Below, one piece after another: positions 14,702 through 22,804 of a DNA stretch of 64,000 nucleotides. The number at the start of each line of letters is the position of its first letter. Within the stretch, counting starts at the first letter, position 1. The stretch lies in contig NZ_AP025018.1 in the NCBI RefSeq assembly GCF_019977735.1, positions 10,854,580-10,918,579 of the forward strand, given 5' to 3'. Source of the DNA: Calothrix sp. PCC 7716 (GTDB lineage Bacteria > Cyanobacteriota > Cyanobacteriia > Cyanobacteriales > Nostocaceae). The notes under the pieces are model-generated. The model was not told the DNA's origin, made no database searches, and worked only from the letters and a program-made list of their open reading frames with translations. Made by a program: the position numbers and the translations under genes.

Positions 14702-16549
14702 ATGAGCGGAATTTTAGGTATTTGGAATAGCCAAAAGCCAACTCCTTGGCAGAGAATGCTAGATGATTTAACGGTATTCGGGCAAGATGGGAGAGGAGAT
14801 TGGCACGATACATCAGTAGGGTTAAGTTTAGGACGAGCGCAGTTTTTTAACACTCCAGAATCTAGTCACGAAGTACCTGTTATTGAGTATGAAGGTTGTG
14901 TTCTCGTTTGGGACGGTCGTATTGATGAACGCGAACCCTTATTAACTGGTCGCTCTAATGTCACCGACGCTCAATTAATTATTGAAAGTTATCGTCGCTG
15001 GGGAATTGAATGCTTACGACATCTCATAGGTGAATTTGTATTCATTTTGTGGGATGCGTCGAATGATTTGCTATTTGTTGGTTGCGATGTCGTTGGGGCA
15101 CGCACTATTGCGTATCACTGGGATGGGCAAACATTACTTTTGTCATCGCGCGTACTAACGTTGTTGTTGCATCCGCAAGTTAGCAAGGAGCTAGATCAAC
15201 TTTATCTGGCTCACACTATTTGTAATTTTTGGACACATCCGCCAGAAAGTACTGCTTTTGATAGTATAAAAAGGCTACTTCCAGGTCATGCACTGATTTT
15301 GAAATCAGGAGAACTACAAAAACGTAAGGTTGCTGAATTATATATAGCAGAGCGCTATCAATTACCCAAATCACAGGAAGACTACTACGAAAAATTTTGG
15401 TATATATTAAACCAATCAACTAAAGACCGCTTACGCAGTTATCGTTCTCCTTGTGTGATGTTAAGTGGAGGGCTAGACTCTACAACTGTCACTGTATCTT
15501 TATTAAATCAACTACCTTCGGTAGATGCGTTTTCTGCCGTAACAGAAGTTCATCCAGAGTTTGATGAGCGAAAACCTATCCAATCTTTCTTACAACGGTA
15601 TCCCCAGGTCAATTGGCATGAAGTTAATTGCGATGATGCTTGGGCATTCTCCGAACCTTGGGAGCGTTTACCTATTACTGATGACCCATATATAAATCCG
15701 ACATCATCAATGAATTTTCGATTGATGGAGCAGATGCAAAAATCGGGTTGTGGTCTTTATTTTGATGGTGAATGGGGAGATGAACTTTTTTATACAACGC
15801 TCTTAGATTTAGCCAAAACTGGTACTTGGCAACCAGTATGGGATTCTTTAAAAAATCAAAAGCCCTGGTACTCTAGTTTATGGCGAGAATTGTTTGTGCC
15901 TAACTTGCCAAAGTATTTGCAGAATAAATGGTTTGCAAGATGCCGACGTAAATATGGCTCGTTACCAACTTGGTTAACTCCAAGCTATCGCAATACACCT
16001 GAGATTAAGACTGCAATTCAACAATACTTTGAAAGTACTTTACCTGCCAGTCCTGGACAGATTGTAGCTCTATTAACGCAATCTGGTGGTTATGTAGGTT
16101 TAAGGCAAGTTGCGAGACTATTTAGCTACGTTCATCAAATGGAATATACTTCTCCTTTGCAAGATAAGCGATTAATGGAATTTACTATCAATCTACATCC
16201 ATCTCTACAAAATGATTCAGAACATTACAAAATTTTCTTGCGTAAAGTAAATAAAAATTACCTTCCTGCTGATGTATTATGGCGCCCAAAAGAAAATTAT
16301 TATGACCCACTTAAATATAATGGGTTAGGCAAAAGTGAATATGCTTTAAAGATGATGGATAAATTACAAAAATATCCAATTTTAGCAAATAGAATAGATA
16401 CAAATTGTCTGAAAAATAAGCTTCATTTCTTCCGCCAAGAATTCAATCAAAATTATAGTCATTGGCAATCATTCCACAATGACTTAGCTAATAAACTTTA
16501 TAAAACGTTAGTTTTGATTGACTGGTATGAAAGAATTCAAGCTTATTAA
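14702..16549 (+). CDS. Lasso cyclase (asparagine synthetase-like)
   Basis: A 615-residue class B asparagine synthetase homologue that activates the ring Asp/Glu side chain with ATP and forms the isopeptide bond with Gly1. The N-terminus is MSGILGIW: the usual glutaminase Cys at position 2 is Ser, so ammonia release from glutamine is not expected, as is typical of lasso cyclases. The PP-loop for ATP is SGGLDSTT (about residue 255). A conserved DGEWGDELFY-type segment (about residue 355) follows. Length fits the family. It sits between the RRE and precursor genes, the canonical neighbours. Confidence 0.92.
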   Translation: MSGILGIWNSQKPTPWQRMLDDLTVFGQDGRGDWHDTSVGLSLGRAQFFNTPESSHEVPVIEYEGCVLVWDGRIDEREPLLTGRSNVTDAQLIIESYRRWGIECLRHLIGEFVFILWDASNDLLFVGCDVVGARTIAYHWDGQTLLLSSRVLTLLLHPQVSKELDQLYLAHTICNFWTHPPESTAFDSIKRLLPGHALILKSGELQKRKVAELYIAERYQLPKSQEDYYEKFWYILNQSTKDRLRSYRSPCVMLSGGLDSTTVTVSLLNQLPSVDAFSAVTEVHPEFDERKPIQSFLQRYPQVNWHEVNCDDAWAFSEPWERLPITDDPYINPTSSMNFRLMEQMQKSGCGLYFDGEWGDELFYTTLLDLAKTGTWQPVWDSLKNQKPWYSSLWRELFVPNLPKYLQNKWFARCRRKYGSLPTWLTPSYRNTPEIKTAIQQYFESTLPASPGQIVALLTQSGGYVGLRQVARLFSYVHQMEYTSPLQDKRLMEFTINLHPSLQNDSEHYKIFLRKVNKNYLPADVLWRPKENYYDPLKYNGLGKSEYALKMMDKLQKYPILANRIDTNCLKNKLHFFRQEFNQNYSHWQSFHNDLANKLYKTLVLIDWYERIQAY

Positions 16550-16713
16550 CAGTTATATGTTCAGATTAATTATTATATTTAACCTATATAAATCAGGGTG
16601 CTGTTTATATGAACTTAATATTTAAATAATCTTTCCTCGTCATAGAGAAAGATTAAATAAACGGTGCATCTACATTAATTACTGAATTAACCATTACTTA
16701 AGGAATCTCAATC

Positions 16714-16923
16714 ATGATTTACGGAAACAATAACCCATCTGATTTGTCCTCAGCTTCATTGAAGAAAAGCTACTCAGCAATGCAAATTTCAAAGTTAGGT
16801 AGCCTTGCTGAAATGACTCTAGGTGGAACTGGAAGCAGAGGCGATGGAGGAAATACTGGATTCAATATGGGCATGGGCGGTGGCGGTGGTGGTATGAATA
16901 ATGACAATGATGACAATGATTAA
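16714..16923 (+). CDS. Lasso peptide precursor
   Basis: A 69-residue precursor. A leader motif of the YxxPxLxxxGxxxxxT type is present as Y20, M23 (in place of Pro), I25, G29 and T35. With T35 at the -2 position, cleavage after L36 releases a core starting GGTGSRGD (37-44). Asp44 is core residue 8, giving a predicted 8-membered macrolactam with Gly37. The tail is Gly/Met-rich with F50 as the only bulky aromatic, then a Gly6 run and an acidic Asn/Asp end. R42 is the only Arg in the whole peptide. A ribosome binding site (AAGGAA) precedes the ATG. The cyclase ends 164 bases upstream; the kinase follows 54 bases downstream. Confidence 0.85.
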   Translation: MIYGNNNPSDLSSASLKKSYSAMQISKLGSLAEMTLGGTGSRGDGGNTGFNMGMGGGGGGMNNDNDDND

Positions 16924-16977
16924 GTGTCAAATGATTTTATTGGAATAGATTAGCAAATTTTATGTTATGGGGGACTA

Positions 16978-17853
16978 ATGATGTTTACTAAGATTTTTGA
17001 AACAGCTGCGAGTGAACTGAATTATATCCCCCTTAGCATTGAGTTATCTTTAACGTCTGTTCCTACTTTGCCAGTCGCATATCATCCAGATTGCCTGCAA
17101 ATAGTCTGCCCGCAGCAATGCGGTGCAGACCAATACTGGATTCCTTGGACTGAGCAGCAAGGAGCTTGGATTTCTCCCGATGGTCGGAGTGCCGAAATTG
17201 TCGTTACTGAAAATACGCGAGATGCTGATTTTAGCCGTTCGATGACGATTGCTCTTGCAAATGTAATCGCAGGCGCCTGTTTAAATTTACAAAGACAAGT
17301 TGCAATTCATGCTAATGCTGTATCAATAGAAGGACGAGCCGTAGCATTTGCTGGTCACTCTGGCATGGGTAAATCAACTTTGACAGCTTTTTGCGTGAAT
17401 CAAGGTGCAGGATTCATCACTGATGATATTGTTACTGTAGATTCAGAAGGTTTAGTATATCCAGGCAATAACCGCATCAAGCTGTTTCCGCATACTGGAG
17501 AAAGTCTAGGCTTAGATACTTCATATGAGTTAGATTATAAAATTCACTATAATCCAGTGCAATTAGGTGTTAATGTACTACAAGGACCTGTTCCTTTGGG
17601 TATTTTGTATCTGTTAGCTGAGAGTAAAGGTGATAATATCTACTCGGAACAAGTTTCACCCAGCCAAACTGTATTTAATGTTTTACTCCATAGTTACTAC
17701 GCTAGCGAATTAATTCCTAATCATCCAGTATTACTTAATAGTTATGTACGCTTAGTCAATCAAGTTCAAGTACGAAAGCTGTACTATCCAAGAAACTTCG
17801 GGTTGTTACCCAAAGTATATGAATTTCTTACAAAGGAAGTATATAGATTATGA
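16978..17853 (+). CDS. HPr-kinase-like lasso tailoring kinase
   Basis: A 291-residue protein. The Walker A motif AGHSGMGKSTL (about residue 125) followed by GFITDDIVTVD (about residue 145) is the pattern of HPr(Ser) kinase C-terminal domains; the two Asp residues are expected to bind metal or phosphate. Homologues in lasso clusters phosphorylate the precursor, in known cases on a C-terminal Ser. This precursor ends DDND with no Ser/Thr near the end, so the target must be elsewhere (S41, T39, T48 or the leader) or the role differs. A strong GGGGGA binding site precedes the ATG. The stop overlaps the methyltransferase start (ATGA), suggesting translational coupling. Confidence 0.82.
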   Translation: MMFTKIFETAASELNYIPLSIELSLTSVPTLPVAYHPDCLQIVCPQQCGADQYWIPWTEQQGAWISPDGRSAEIVVTENTRDADFSRSMTIALANVIAGACLNLQRQVAIHANAVSIEGRAVAFAGHSGMGKSTLTAFCVNQGAGFITDDIVTVDSEGLVYPGNNRIKLFPHTGESLGLDTSYELDYKIHYNPVQLGVNVLQGPVPLGILYLLAESKGDNIYSEQVSPSQTVFNVLLHSYYASELIPNHPVLLNSYVRLVNQVQVRKLYYPRNFGLLPKVYEFLTKEVYRL

Positions 17854-18878
17854 GTTATTGGCTGGTTCAAGGTCATCAATCAATGACCTTTGATGCCCGA
17901 CGCAATCAAACTTACGCGGAAGCATTAGAAAAAATTATTACTCCTGAAAGCGTTGTCCTCGATTTAGGTGCAGGGCTTGGGATACACGGACTTTTAGCAG
18001 CCAAATTAGGAGCAAAGCGCGTTTATTTAGTTGAACCAGAAGATATTATTAGCCTTACTGATAAAATTGTCCAAGCCAATGGGTACAGCGCGCGTATTCA
18101 GTGTTTGCAGGGAAAAATCGAAGAAATTAATCTGCCCGAAAAAGTTGACGTAATAATCTCAGTGTTTACAGGAAATTTTCTTTTAGAAGAAGATTTATTA
18201 CCTTCGTTATTTTACGCCAGAGATAAATATTTAAAACCTGGCGGAGTGTTAATTCCTCAAGCAGCAGTAATGGAAGCTGTACCTGTATCTGCTCCAGAAC
18301 TATATGAAAAAAACATTGCTTGCTGGTCTGAACCTCATATGGAAATTGACCATAGTCCTGCGCGCGCTTTTGCCAGTCAATCAATTTACTACCGCGAAGA
18401 TTTAAAAAAAGCTAGATATTTAGCAGCACCCGCAAGCTTGTTAACACTAGATTTTCATGAAGCTAACAGCACTCACTGTGAATCAGAAGTGAAATATACT
18501 GTTACTGAATCGGGATTGTGTCATGGGTTTGCTGGTTGGTTTAAAATGCAGTTAGGTGATACTTGGCTTTCGACGGCGCCTCACGAACCTCCGTTACACT
18601 GGTCAGCAGCTTTTTTACCTCTTGACCCTCCAATTTATTTAGAAGCTGGTGAGGAAGTAACATTTAAACTTCAACGTCCACTCTATGGAGATTGGACTTG
18701 GCAAGTTAAAAATAATACCACTCAGCAAGTACGCTCGACTTTTTTAGGGGCGCCAAGAAGTATAAAAACTATTAAAAAACTTGGGTTAAATTACCAACCT
18801 CAAATTAATGAAAAGGGCAAAGCAGCACTTTACGTTTTATCCCATTGTGATGGCAGTTTATCAGTCGAAGAATTGTAA
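17850..18878 (+). CDS. PRMT-like SAM methyltransferase, C-terminus truncated by IS66
   Basis: A 342-residue class I methyltransferase resembling protein arginine methyltransferases. The SAM motif is VVLDLGAGLGIHG (residues 35-47) and the acidic loop is VEPED. SVFTGNFLLEED (104-115) aligns with the PRMT double-E loop: V105 replaces the first Glu, E114 keeps the second. YARDKYLKPGGVLIP follows exactly as in PRMTs. LHWSAAFLPL (about 249) matches the THW loop. The last normal codons are GAA GAA TT; an IS66 element then supplies G-TAA. Without the insertion the frame would continue 30 codons to 20811 (372 residues), completing a small PqqD-like helical domain. Activity of the shortened protein is uncertain. 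Confidence 0.85.
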   Translation: MSYWLVQGHQSMTFDARRNQTYAEALEKIITPESVVLDLGAGLGIHGLLAAKLGAKRVYLVEPEDIISLTDKIVQANGYSARIQCLQGKIEEINLPEKVDVIISVFTGNFLLEEDLLPSLFYARDKYLKPGGVLIPQAAVMEAVPVSAPELYEKNIACWSEPHMEIDHSPARAFASQSIYYREDLKKARYLAAPASLLTLDFHEANSTHCESEVKYTVTESGLCHGFAGWFKMQLGDTWLSTAPHEPPLHWSAAFLPLDPPIYLEAGEEVTFKLQRPLYGDWTWQVKNNTTQQVRSTFLGAPRSIKTIKKLGLNYQPQINEKGKAALYVLSHCDGSLSVEEL

Positions 18879-20709
18879 GGATTCAGGTGACCAGTGGGCA
18901 CCTCCTCCACAAAACTTTAAGCGAGTGACACCCGAAGGGTGTCACGGTGCCATAAAAATTAAATAAACAAGTACGTAAAAAACGCTGCGGTTGGTCTGGT
19001 GGGTCTTGACAAAGGTAACATGAGGGCAGATTATCTTTCATTATGGATAAAAACGAGCCTCTCAAACTAAGTCGCGAAAACCTCTTCCAGTTGCCACAGG
19101 AACAACTGGTGGATATGGTAATTGAGCAGGGCGAGTCAATTCAAGAATTAAAAAAAGTAATTACAGAGCTTGAAGCCGAAGTAAAGCGGCTAAAAGTAAG
19201 TCAAAGCCTAGATAGCAAAACCTCATCAAAACCTCCATCTGGAGATATCCTTAAAAAACCAGAAAAGAAAGAAGATAATACCAACTCAGACCCAGAGGCG
19301 CCAAAACGTAAACCAGGAGGTCAACCAGGTCACGTGGGTAAAACCCGTAAGGGTTTTGGCAGAGTTGACCGTTTGGAAATTTTACGCCCAGAAGTTTGTA
19401 GCTGCTGCGGCAATGCGTGTTTTGTAACAGAGCCAATAAAAATTGAAACACAGCAAGTAGCGCAGTTGGTGGAGCGCCCAATTGAAATAGTTGAGTATCA
19501 TCGCCATACATGTTTATGCGGGAATTGCGGTACCGAGCAAACTGCAGACTGGTCTATTAATATGGTTCCGGGTCAAGACTTAGGAATAAATTTACAGGCT
19601 TTGTTGGGGTGGATGAATAATTATGGACATTTGTCCTATGAAAAGCAACAAGAGCTTTTGTGGGAGTTAGGGAAGATTGAAATTGGGGTTGGAACCCTTG
19701 TTACTACAAATGAAAGAATAGATGCAGCAATCAGTAAAAGCGTCTCAGACCTTAAAGACTGGATACAAGATAATCAACCAAACATACATTCTGATGAAAC
19801 ACCTTGGATTGTTAAAGGTGTAAAAGAATGGTTGTGGATTTTTGCAAATACTGATTTTGCCTTGTTCCATGCGGCAGACACTCGCTCGCGCGCGGAGCTA
19901 GAAATGATTCTTGGACCAAATTATAATGGTGTGCTTAGTTCTGACGATTATAGTGTTTATAACGGCTATGATGTAAAAGCCCAACAAAAATGTCTAGCGC
20001 ATTTACGGCGCCACTTCAAAAAATTAATGAAACTTCCTGGCTTAAACAACCTAAAAATAGGGGAAGCTTTTGTCAAGTTAATCGATGAAGCGTTTAGACA
20101 CTACGCGGAGTTCCAACAAGAACAAGATATTTTGGATTTCTTTAGTTGGGCATCTGAGTTTAAAGTAAAAGTCGAATCTTCCATAAATGAATGGATTGAT
20201 ACAGCGGGAGGCGAAGCGGGCAAGCTTTTACGTTGTTTGCGAGACAAAGCACATCAATGGTGGTACTTTTTAGAACATCCAGAGATACCACCTGATAATA
20301 ATCAAGCGGAACGAACGTTACGTTTAGCTGTAACAAAAAGAAAAGTTAGTGGAGGTTCTCGTTCTATGGAGCGGTTCCAACATACTGCTAATTTATTGAC
20401 GATTGTACAAACTTGTCGGCGCCAAGGGCGTTCCGTGATTGAATTTTTTGAGCAAGCTCTACAAGCAATCGTCAACCCAAAAATACAAGCACCATCTTTA
20501 ATTCCTTAAATTACGACCTTGATTATGGGTAAAATTTCTGTACCTATATACGTTTTGTTAAAACGTGCGCCTTAAAGTAATTGTTATCTTTTCTCTTAAG
20601 TTCTGTTTATACTTTTTTATGAGCGTTTTTATGGCGCCGTGACACCCTTCGGGTGTCACTCGCTTAAAGTCTTGGAGAGGAGGCACCCACTGGTTACCTG
20701 AATTCTTAC
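18875..20709. mobile_element. IS66-family insertion sequence, 1835 bp
   Basis: The left end GTAAGGATTCAGGT and the right end, read inward, GTAAGAATTCAGGT are imperfect inverted repeats that stay aligned without gaps for about 80 bases. Both arms contain the internal hairpin GTGACACCC-GAA-GGGTGTCAC (18925-18945 and 20639-20659). The ends begin with GTAA, as usual for IS66. It is flanked by an 8-bp target duplication, GAAGAATT, at 18867-18874 and 20710-20717, again the IS66 size. It carries only a tnpC-type transposase. The element is complete and its transposase is intact, so the insertion appears recent. Confidence 0.93.
19043..20509 (+). CDS. IS66 family transposase (TnpC)
   Basis: A 488-residue intact DDE transposase. 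The N-terminus has a coiled coil (EQGESIQELKKVITELEAEV), then a Lys/Pro-rich linker with GGQPGHVGKTRKG, then a zinc finger (CSCCGNACF and CLCGNCG). The catalytic acids are placed in HSDETPW (about 251), SSDDYSVY (about 301) and NNQAERTLR (about 423), followed by the family C-terminus. The accessory tnpA and tnpB genes of larger IS66 elements are absent, as in the single-gene (ISBst12-like) group. Transcription runs with the lasso genes, so read-through could still reach the downstream exporter. Confidence 0.93.
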   Translation: MDKNEPLKLSRENLFQLPQEQLVDMVIEQGESIQELKKVITELEAEVKRLKVSQSLDSKTSSKPPSGDILKKPEKKEDNTNSDPEAPKRKPGGQPGHVGKTRKGFGRVDRLEILRPEVCSCCGNACFVTEPIKIETQQVAQLVERPIEIVEYHRHTCLCGNCGTEQTADWSINMVPGQDLGINLQALLGWMNNYGHLSYEKQQELLWELGKIEIGVGTLVTTNERIDAAISKSVSDLKDWIQDNQPNIHSDETPWIVKGVKEWLWIFANTDFALFHAADTRSRAELEMILGPNYNGVLSSDDYSVYNGYDVKAQQKCLAHLRRHFKKLMKLPGLNNLKIGEAFVKLIDEAFRHYAEFQQEQDILDFFSWASEFKVKVESSINEWIDTAGGEAGKLLRCLRDKAHQWWYFLEHPEIPPDNNQAERTLRLAVTKRKVSGGSRSMERFQHTANLLTIVQTCRRQGRSVIEFFEQALQAIVNPKIQAPSLIP

Positions 20710-20811
20710 GAAGAATTAAGCCATTATATAGTAAAAGATTTTCCTAATTTATTTTCTGACTCTCGGCAAGCTACCAAGTTTGTTCAAGGTTTAGTAGGCA
20801 GGTTTTCGTGA
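20710..20811 (+). pseudogene. Severed 3' end of the PRMT-like methyltransferase gene
   Basis: Right of the IS66 element, GAA GAA TTA AGC CAT reads EELSHYIVKDFPNLF and on to GLVGRFS and TGA (20809-20811). Joined to the left part after removing the element and one target duplication, it extends the methyltransferase in frame by 30 residues. The exporter starts 16 bases later behind AAAGGAAGAAAGC, confirming the original operon. Confidence 0.88.
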
Positions 20812-20827
20812 AAGGAAGAAAGCTGGA

Positions 20828-22630
20828 ATGACCTCCCTAAAAAAAGTTAAACAAGCATTACGTCTATTACCAGCGCTGCGTTTAGTATGGCAAGCTGCTC
20901 CTAATTGGACGCTAGTTTATATTATTGTGCTTGTTATTCAAGGTATTTTACCTTTGGTGCTGCTATATCTCACCAAACTAATTATCGATACAATTGTTGA
21001 AAGTGTTAATATTGTTGATAAAATAAGTAATTTTCAGCAGTTAATTACCCTAATAGCATTAACTGGATTAGTCACGCTAGCCACAGTTATTTGTAACTCA
21101 GGAGCAGAATTAGTTAATACCGCTCAATCACGGCGCGTTGCTGACTATATGAGCAGCATTCTTCACGCTAAATCAATTGAAGTAGACTTAGAATATTACG
21201 AAAATCCGCAATACTTTGATACTTTACAACGTGCCCAAAACGAAGCAACTTACCGACCCAATCGCATCCTTAATAATTTAGTATGGGTTGCTCAAAATCT
21301 AATTTCCCTAGTTACAATGGTAGGGTTATTGCTTTCACTCCATTGGGGTATAGCAGGTGTATTATTTGTTGCTGCCATACCAACAGTATTAGTGCGGGTT
21401 AAATTTTCCAAAATTCTTTACACTTGGCATCGAAAAAAAACAGCGATGGAGCGGCAAGCGGAATATCTCAGTTGGCTACTTATAGGAGATATTTTTGCTA
21501 AAGAAATTCGCTTGTTTAATTTAGGTACTCTTTTCAGCCAAAGGTTTGACCGTTTGCGTTTTCAATTGTACAAAGAGAATCTCGCTATTTCTAGCAAACG
21601 CGCGGTAGCTACGTTAATAGCTCAAGCTTTGGCAACTATTTTGATGCTCTCTGCCTACACATTTATAATTTATCAAGCATACCAAGGTATTATTCGTATA
21701 GGTGATTTAGTTCTTTATTACCAAGCGCTGCAACGTGGGCAAGATTCACTTAAAAGTGTATTAGGTAGTTTTTCTGCACTATATGAAGACAATTTATTTA
21801 TTGCAAATCTTTACGAATTTTTAGAGTTAGAACCAAAAATTATTCAACCAGCACATCCCCAACCTTTTCCTCAAATGCAGGATGGTATTAGATTTACTAA
21901 CGTTAGTTTCCAATACTCTACTACTACAAGGCAAGCATTAAAAGATATTAACCTGACGATTAAACCAGGGGAAGTAGTGGCATTGGTGGGAGAAAATGGT
22001 TCTGGAAAAACAACTTTAATTAAACTTTTATGTCGCTTGTACGACCCAACTAATGGTAGTATTACTATTGATGGTATTGACTTGCGTGACTTAGATGTCG
22101 TTGACCTACGGCGCCAATTTAGCGTGATTTTTCAAGATTACGTAAAGTATAATTTTACAGCACAGGAAAATATTTGGTTAGGAAATACTGACCTACCACC
22201 CACACAAGACAGTATAGCAGCAGCAGCACAGCGTTCTGGCGCCTATGATGTAATTAAACGATTACCTCAAGGTTACGATACAATGCTAGGAAAATGGTTT
22301 GACCAAGGTGAAGAACTTAGTATTGGTCAGTGGCAAAAAGTAGCATTAGCGCGGGCTTTTTTGAGAAATTCCCAAGTTATTGTTTTGGATGAACCAACTA
22401 GTGCAATGGATCCAAAAGCTGAAGCTGAGGTTTTTGATGGTTTTCGCAAGCTAATAAAAGGGCAAACTGCGATTCTTATTACCCATCGTCTAGCAACTGT
22501 GAAAATGGCAGATCAAATATTTGTAATGGACAAAGGCACAATTGTTGAGACTGGTACTCACGAGGAATTAATGCTTCGGGGAGGTACTTATGCTATTTTA
22601 TTTGAAACCCAAGCACAACACTACAGATAA
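20828..22630 (+). CDS. ABC exporter of the lasso cluster (D protein)
   Basis: A 600-residue half-size ABC exporter: an N-terminal membrane domain of about six helices (residues 20-310) fused to an ATPase domain. Walker A is ALVGENGSGKTTL (about 387), the signature is ELSIGQWQKVALARA, with Ile for the usual Gly in LSGGQ, and Walker B is VIVLDEPTSAMDP. No N-terminal C39 peptidase is present, in line with a separate B2 protease. The family exports mature lasso peptides and gives self-immunity. It is the last gene of the cluster, formerly 16 bases behind the methyltransferase and now separated from it by IS66. A strong ribosome binding site (GGAAGAAAG) precedes the ATG. Confidence 0.9.
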   Translation: MTSLKKVKQALRLLPALRLVWQAAPNWTLVYIIVLVIQGILPLVLLYLTKLIIDTIVESVNIVDKISNFQQLITLIALTGLVTLATVICNSGAELVNTAQSRRVADYMSSILHAKSIEVDLEYYENPQYFDTLQRAQNEATYRPNRILNNLVWVAQNLISLVTMVGLLLSLHWGIAGVLFVAAIPTVLVRVKFSKILYTWHRKKTAMERQAEYLSWLLIGDIFAKEIRLFNLGTLFSQRFDRLRFQLYKENLAISSKRAVATLIAQALATILMLSAYTFIIYQAYQGIIRIGDLVLYYQALQRGQDSLKSVLGSFSALYEDNLFIANLYEFLELEPKIIQPAHPQPFPQMQDGIRFTNVSFQYSTTTRQALKDINLTIKPGEVVALVGENGSGKTTLIKLLCRLYDPTNGSITIDGIDLRDLDVVDLRRQFSVIFQDYVKYNFTAQENIWLGNTDLPPTQDSIAAAAQRSGAYDVIKRLPQGYDTMLGKWFDQGEELSIGQWQKVALARAFLRNSQVIVLDEPTSAMDPKAEAEVFDGFRKLIKGQTAILITHRLATVKMADQIFVMDKGTIVETGTHEELMLRGGTYAILFETQAQHYR

Positions 22631-22733
22631 ACTTTTAAGATTTGATTTTAATAAGCAAGATGTCTAAATGGAAGTAAAAGATAAGCTATTACCAACGTAA
22701 TACTACTTCGTTAAGCTAAAAATGCAAAAATTA

Positions 22734-22757
22734 GTAGGTTGGGTTTACCCAACCTAC
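22734..22757. terminator. Palindrome between convergent exporter and rca genes
   Basis: GTAGGTTGGG, TTTA, CCCAACCTAC forms a perfect 10-bp stem. It lies between the ends of the exporter and Rubisco activase genes. It resembles other GTAGG(G)TGGG repeats here (56031, 62202), so it may be a dispersed repeat that also works as a terminator. Confidence 0.5.
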
Positions 22758-22804
22758 AATCATTCAAAACCGGGAGCAGTATTGCAATGGAACGTCTTTA
22801 CAAA

